A stretch of 64,000 nucleotides of DNA, taken from assembly GCA_050179135.1 (NCBI GenBank), contig JBFXFK010000002.1:1-64000 (forward strand), given 5' to 3'. The position numbers and the translations under genes were made by a program. Origin of the DNA: UBA4064 sp050179135. GTDB taxonomy: Bacteria; Desulfobacterota; Desulfobacteria; Desulfobacterales; Desulfatirhabdiaceae. Positions 61,971 to 64,000 of this stretch are shown piece after piece (position 1 is the stretch's first letter; every line of letters begins with the position of its first letter). The notes beneath the pieces are model-generated. The model was given only the letters and a program-made list of their open reading frames with translations. It did not search any database and was not told where the DNA came from.

Positions 61971-63656
61971 TTACCGTTTATCCAATATCTTTCGAACCCG
62001 TTCGACCAGGGTCTTCACCGAAAAGGGTTTCTGCAAGAAGTTGACGCCTTTATCAAGAACCCCATGATGAACAATGACATTGGCGGTATAGCCGGACATG
62101 AAAAGTGTTTTGATGGTTGGCTTGATGGCATGGATTCTGTTCATTAGCTCCTGACCGTTCATTCCCGGCATGATCACATCGGTAACAAGCAGGTGGATCG
62201 GGCCGTCATAATCTCCGGCAATCGCGATGGCCTGTTGCGGCGTACCGGCCAAAAGCACGGTATATCCATATTTTTCCAGAATGGTTTGGCTGATATCCAG
62301 TATGACCTCATCGTCTTCGACCAGCAGAACGATTTCATTACCGTGCAGGGAATGCTGCTGAATCACGGACACACTGGCATGATCTTCAGGATGTTGAACC
62401 CTTGGCAGATAAATCCGGAATGTCGTGCCGGAATCCGGTTCACTGTAAACATTGATAAACCCGTTGTTCTGTTTGACAATGCCGTAAACCGTCGCGAGCC
62501 CCAGGCCGGTACCCTTTCCCAAATCCTTTGTCGTAAAAAACGGTTCAAAAATATGGGACAGAATTTCTCTGGAAATGCCGCAGCCCGTGTCACTGACTGC
62601 CAACAGAACGTAATCGCCGGCATGAAATCCGGCATGTTGCGCACAATAGCTTTCATCAAAGGTGATATTGTCTGTTTCGATGGTCAGGTTTCCAACGCCG
62701 TCAATGGCGTCCCGCGCATTGATGACCAGATTGATCAGAATCTGATCGATCTGTGAGGGATCCATCTGGACGGCCCCGATATTCAGTCCGGGTTTCCAGA
62801 CCAGGTCTATATTTTCTCCGATCAGTCTTTTCAGCATGTTCAACATGCCGGATACGGTTTCATTCATATCCAGTATTCTGGGGTTGATGGTCTGCTTTCT
62901 GGCAAACGCCAGGAGCTGCCGGGTGAGATCGGCTGCGCCAAGGGCCGATTTTTGTATTTCCAGCAGTTTTTTTTCAATCGGATTATCCTGACCTGCGTCA
63001 AGGAGCGCCAATTCCGTATAACTGAGAATTGCCTGCAGCCGGTTGTTGAAATCATGGGCAACACCACCGGCCAGCCGACCGACAGATTCCATCTTGTGGG
63101 CCTGCCGAAGCTGTTCTTCCAGTTTTAACCGATCCTCTTCGGTCTGTTTCCAGGCGCTGATATCCACCAGATGACTGATCATATAAAGCGGTTCGCCATT
63201 TTTCGCCGATATCAACGCATTGTTGGCAATCGTCCAGATGATCCGGCCATCCTTGTGAATGTATCGTTTTTCCGCCTGGTTGAAGGCCAGTTCACGATTC
63301 ATCAACTGCCGCCATCTTTCCCTGCCGCCTTCCCGGTCATCCGGATGGGTAAATTCATTGAAGGACCGCCCGGTCAGCTCATCCGCATCATAGCCCAAAA
63401 TGCGACAGAGCTGATCATTCACCTGAATAAACCGGCGTTGGGTATCGATGACGGCCATACCGACCGGCGCACTTTCAAAAATGGCCCGAAACCGTTCTTC
63501 ACTCGCCCTGAGACGCTTTTCGGTTTTTCTGTGCCGGGTGATGTCATGCGCCACCGCATAGGTGATGCCCCGTTCGGGAGCCGGATGGGATTTAATGGAC
63601 GATTCCAGATCATGAACCCGTTTTTCCAGTTCTTCATACGTCGGCTTTGTTGCCAT
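61971..63656 (-). CDS. Cytoplasmic PAS hybrid histidine kinase
   Basis: About 561 aa, no membrane helices. A short coiled coil (MATKPTYEELEKRVHDLESS), two PAS-like segments (~30-175), HisKA (SVGRLAGGVAHDFNNRLQAI), HATPase (NLVINARDAIDGV, VSDTGCGIS, GTGLGLATVYGIVKQ) and REC (LLVTDVIMPGMNGQEL, SGYTANVI). The kinase and REC halves are closely similar to the downstream gene, so the two arose by tandem duplication with different sensor parts. ATG 63656 with AGGAA upstream is preferred to a start 10 codons further out. Its TAA is followed directly by the next ATG. Confidence 0.9.
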   Translation of the reverse strand: MATKPTYEELEKRVHDLESSIKSHPAPERGITYAVAHDITRHRKTEKRLRASEERFRAIFESAPVGMAVIDTQRRFIQVNDQLCRILGYDADELTGRSFNEFTHPDDREGGRERWRQLMNRELAFNQAEKRYIHKDGRIIWTIANNALISAKNGEPLYMISHLVDISAWKQTEEDRLKLEEQLRQAHKMESVGRLAGGVAHDFNNRLQAILSYTELALLDAGQDNPIEKKLLEIQKSALGAADLTRQLLAFARKQTINPRILDMNETVSGMLNMLKRLIGENIDLVWKPGLNIGAVQMDPSQIDQILINLVINARDAIDGVGNLTIETDNITFDESYCAQHAGFHAGDYVLLAVSDTGCGISREILSHIFEPFFTTKDLGKGTGLGLATVYGIVKQNNGFINVYSEPDSGTTFRIYLPRVQHPEDHASVSVIQQHSLHGNEIVLLVEDDEVILDISQTILEKYGYTVLLAGTPQQAIAIAGDYDGPIHLLVTDVIMPGMNGQELMNRIHAIKPTIKTLFMSGYTANVIVHHGVLDKGVNFLQKPFSVKTLVERVRKILDKR

Positions 63657-63679
63657 GACATGTTTCCTGTTTATTTGGA

Positions 63680-63782
63680 AATGCACTCAGTATTGACCTA
63701 TGAGTCGTGCGTATTGAGAAACAGCCAGGCCGCCTGACCGTCCAACGGCGGCACTGTCTGAATGCGGGTTGCAGCGCCTTCA
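63680..63782. repeat. Dispersed ~105-bp repeat, copy 3
   Basis: Same word order as 32060-32166 (ACTCAGTATTGA, CGTATTGAGAAACAGCC, CCGCCTGACCGTCCAACGGC, GGGTTGCAGCGCCTTCAGCC). It lies between the kinase start and the end of the next minus-strand gene. Confidence 0.6.
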
Positions 63783-63791
63783 GCCTCCGGA

Positions 63792-64000
63792 CTAATATTT
63801 TTTCAAGTCATCATCATCCGGTAAAATGAGTTGATCCGGGCTGACCGTCCCCTTTTTGTTTTGAGCAATATGTTTTGGGACAGATTGCTTTTTGGCCGGC
63901 AGCATGGAATGGATTTTGACATCCTTTTTCATGACCGGTTTTATGCGAGCCTGATCACTGACAGTTGACGCGTTGCGTCCAGTTACCAGTCTCGCCAGTT
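63792..64000 (-). CDS. C-terminal end of an unknown minus-strand gene (partial)
   Basis: An open frame enters from the right edge and stops with TAG at 63792-63794, giving at least 69 residues: LARLVTGRNASTVSDQARIK, basic stretches (KKDVKIHSMLPAKK), and an acidic end LILPDDDDLKKY. The hydrophilic, disordered tail could end a chemotaxis receptor (an RLVxG-type segment is present), but the rest lies outside the window, so no function is claimed. Confidence 0.5.
   Translation of the reverse strand, partial: LARLVTGRNASTVSDQARIKPVMKKDVKIHSMLPAKKQSVPKHIAQNKKGTVSPDQLILPDDDDLKKY

Noticed and set aside
1..64000. DGR reverse transcriptase or template repeat within the window
   Set aside because: Looked for an RT-like protein and a third copy of the variable block; neither is present. 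The DGR core must be elsewhere if it exists.

Overview
The window reads as a chromosomal segment of a Gram-negative anaerobe, most likely a Desulfobacterota (deltaproteobacterial, Desulfobacteraceae-like) bacterium. The evidence is a complete trans-envelope type VI secretion system (T6SS), PAS-rich hybrid histidine kinases opening with a MATKPTYEELEKRV-type sequence, an NHLP/NHLM-type ABC exporter pair, a QueG-like iron-sulfur protein and a moderately GC-rich composition. Taxonomy is inferred, not proven.

Region 1 (0.4-17.3 kb) holds two mirror-image T6SS spike modules pointing at each other. Left, plus strand: vgrG, DUF2169+pentapeptide protein, pentapeptide protein, DUF3540, DUF4150 (PAAR-like). 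Right, minus strand: the same five genes in the same transcriptional order. The 235 bp between them hold the truncated start of a Phd/YefM-type antitoxin gene, a scar of the rearrangement.

Region 2 (17.8-42.6 kb) is the T6SS core, minus strand, in two blocks. The block tssA-tssB-tssC-hcp-tssE-tssF-tssG-clpV-(unknown 258 aa) makes the sheath, tube, baseplate and disassembly ATPase. The block tssJ-tssK-tssL-tssM-(AMIN protein) makes the membrane complex. All of TssA-M are represented, with TssI supplied by the two VgrGs. A 100-N assembly gap removes the end of tssG and the start of clpV, and the true gap must be larger than 100 bp. Between the two blocks sit an AAA/PD-(D/E)XK-type ATPase and a 1276-aa secreted mosaic protein (two Lcl/DUF1566 C-type-lectin-like domains, LCAT-type hydrolase, TSP3/dockerin-like calcium repeats). 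This gene is enclosed by two arrays of alternating palindromic repeats. Its two lectin-like domains carry near-identical 167-bp blocks exactly 450 bp apart. They differ at 21 positions, 19 of them packed into 72 bp, all amino-acid-changing, at first/second codon positions with one exception. This is the footprint of a diversity-generating retroelement (DGR), whose reverse transcriptase is not in this window.

Region 3 (42.7-59.5 kb, plus strand) looks like an export and biosynthesis locus: TolC-like outer membrane protein, HlyD-like adaptor, two NHLP-type ABC transporters, methyltransferase, an unknown protein with a leader-like ELATVAGG motif, a GT9-like glycosyltransferase, a tandem pair of polyprenyl-synthase-fold proteins (one with DDxxD, one without), a large beta-propeller-like protein and a QueG-like Fe-S protein. 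The C39 peptidase-like domain of the first ABC transporter has Asp where the catalytic Cys should be. I cannot name this system and consider it the best candidate for something undescribed.

Region 4 (59.4-64 kb, minus strand) has two tandem hybrid histidine kinases and the C-terminal end of one more gene running off the window. No tRNA, rRNA, CRISPR array, transposase or reverse transcriptase gene was recognised.
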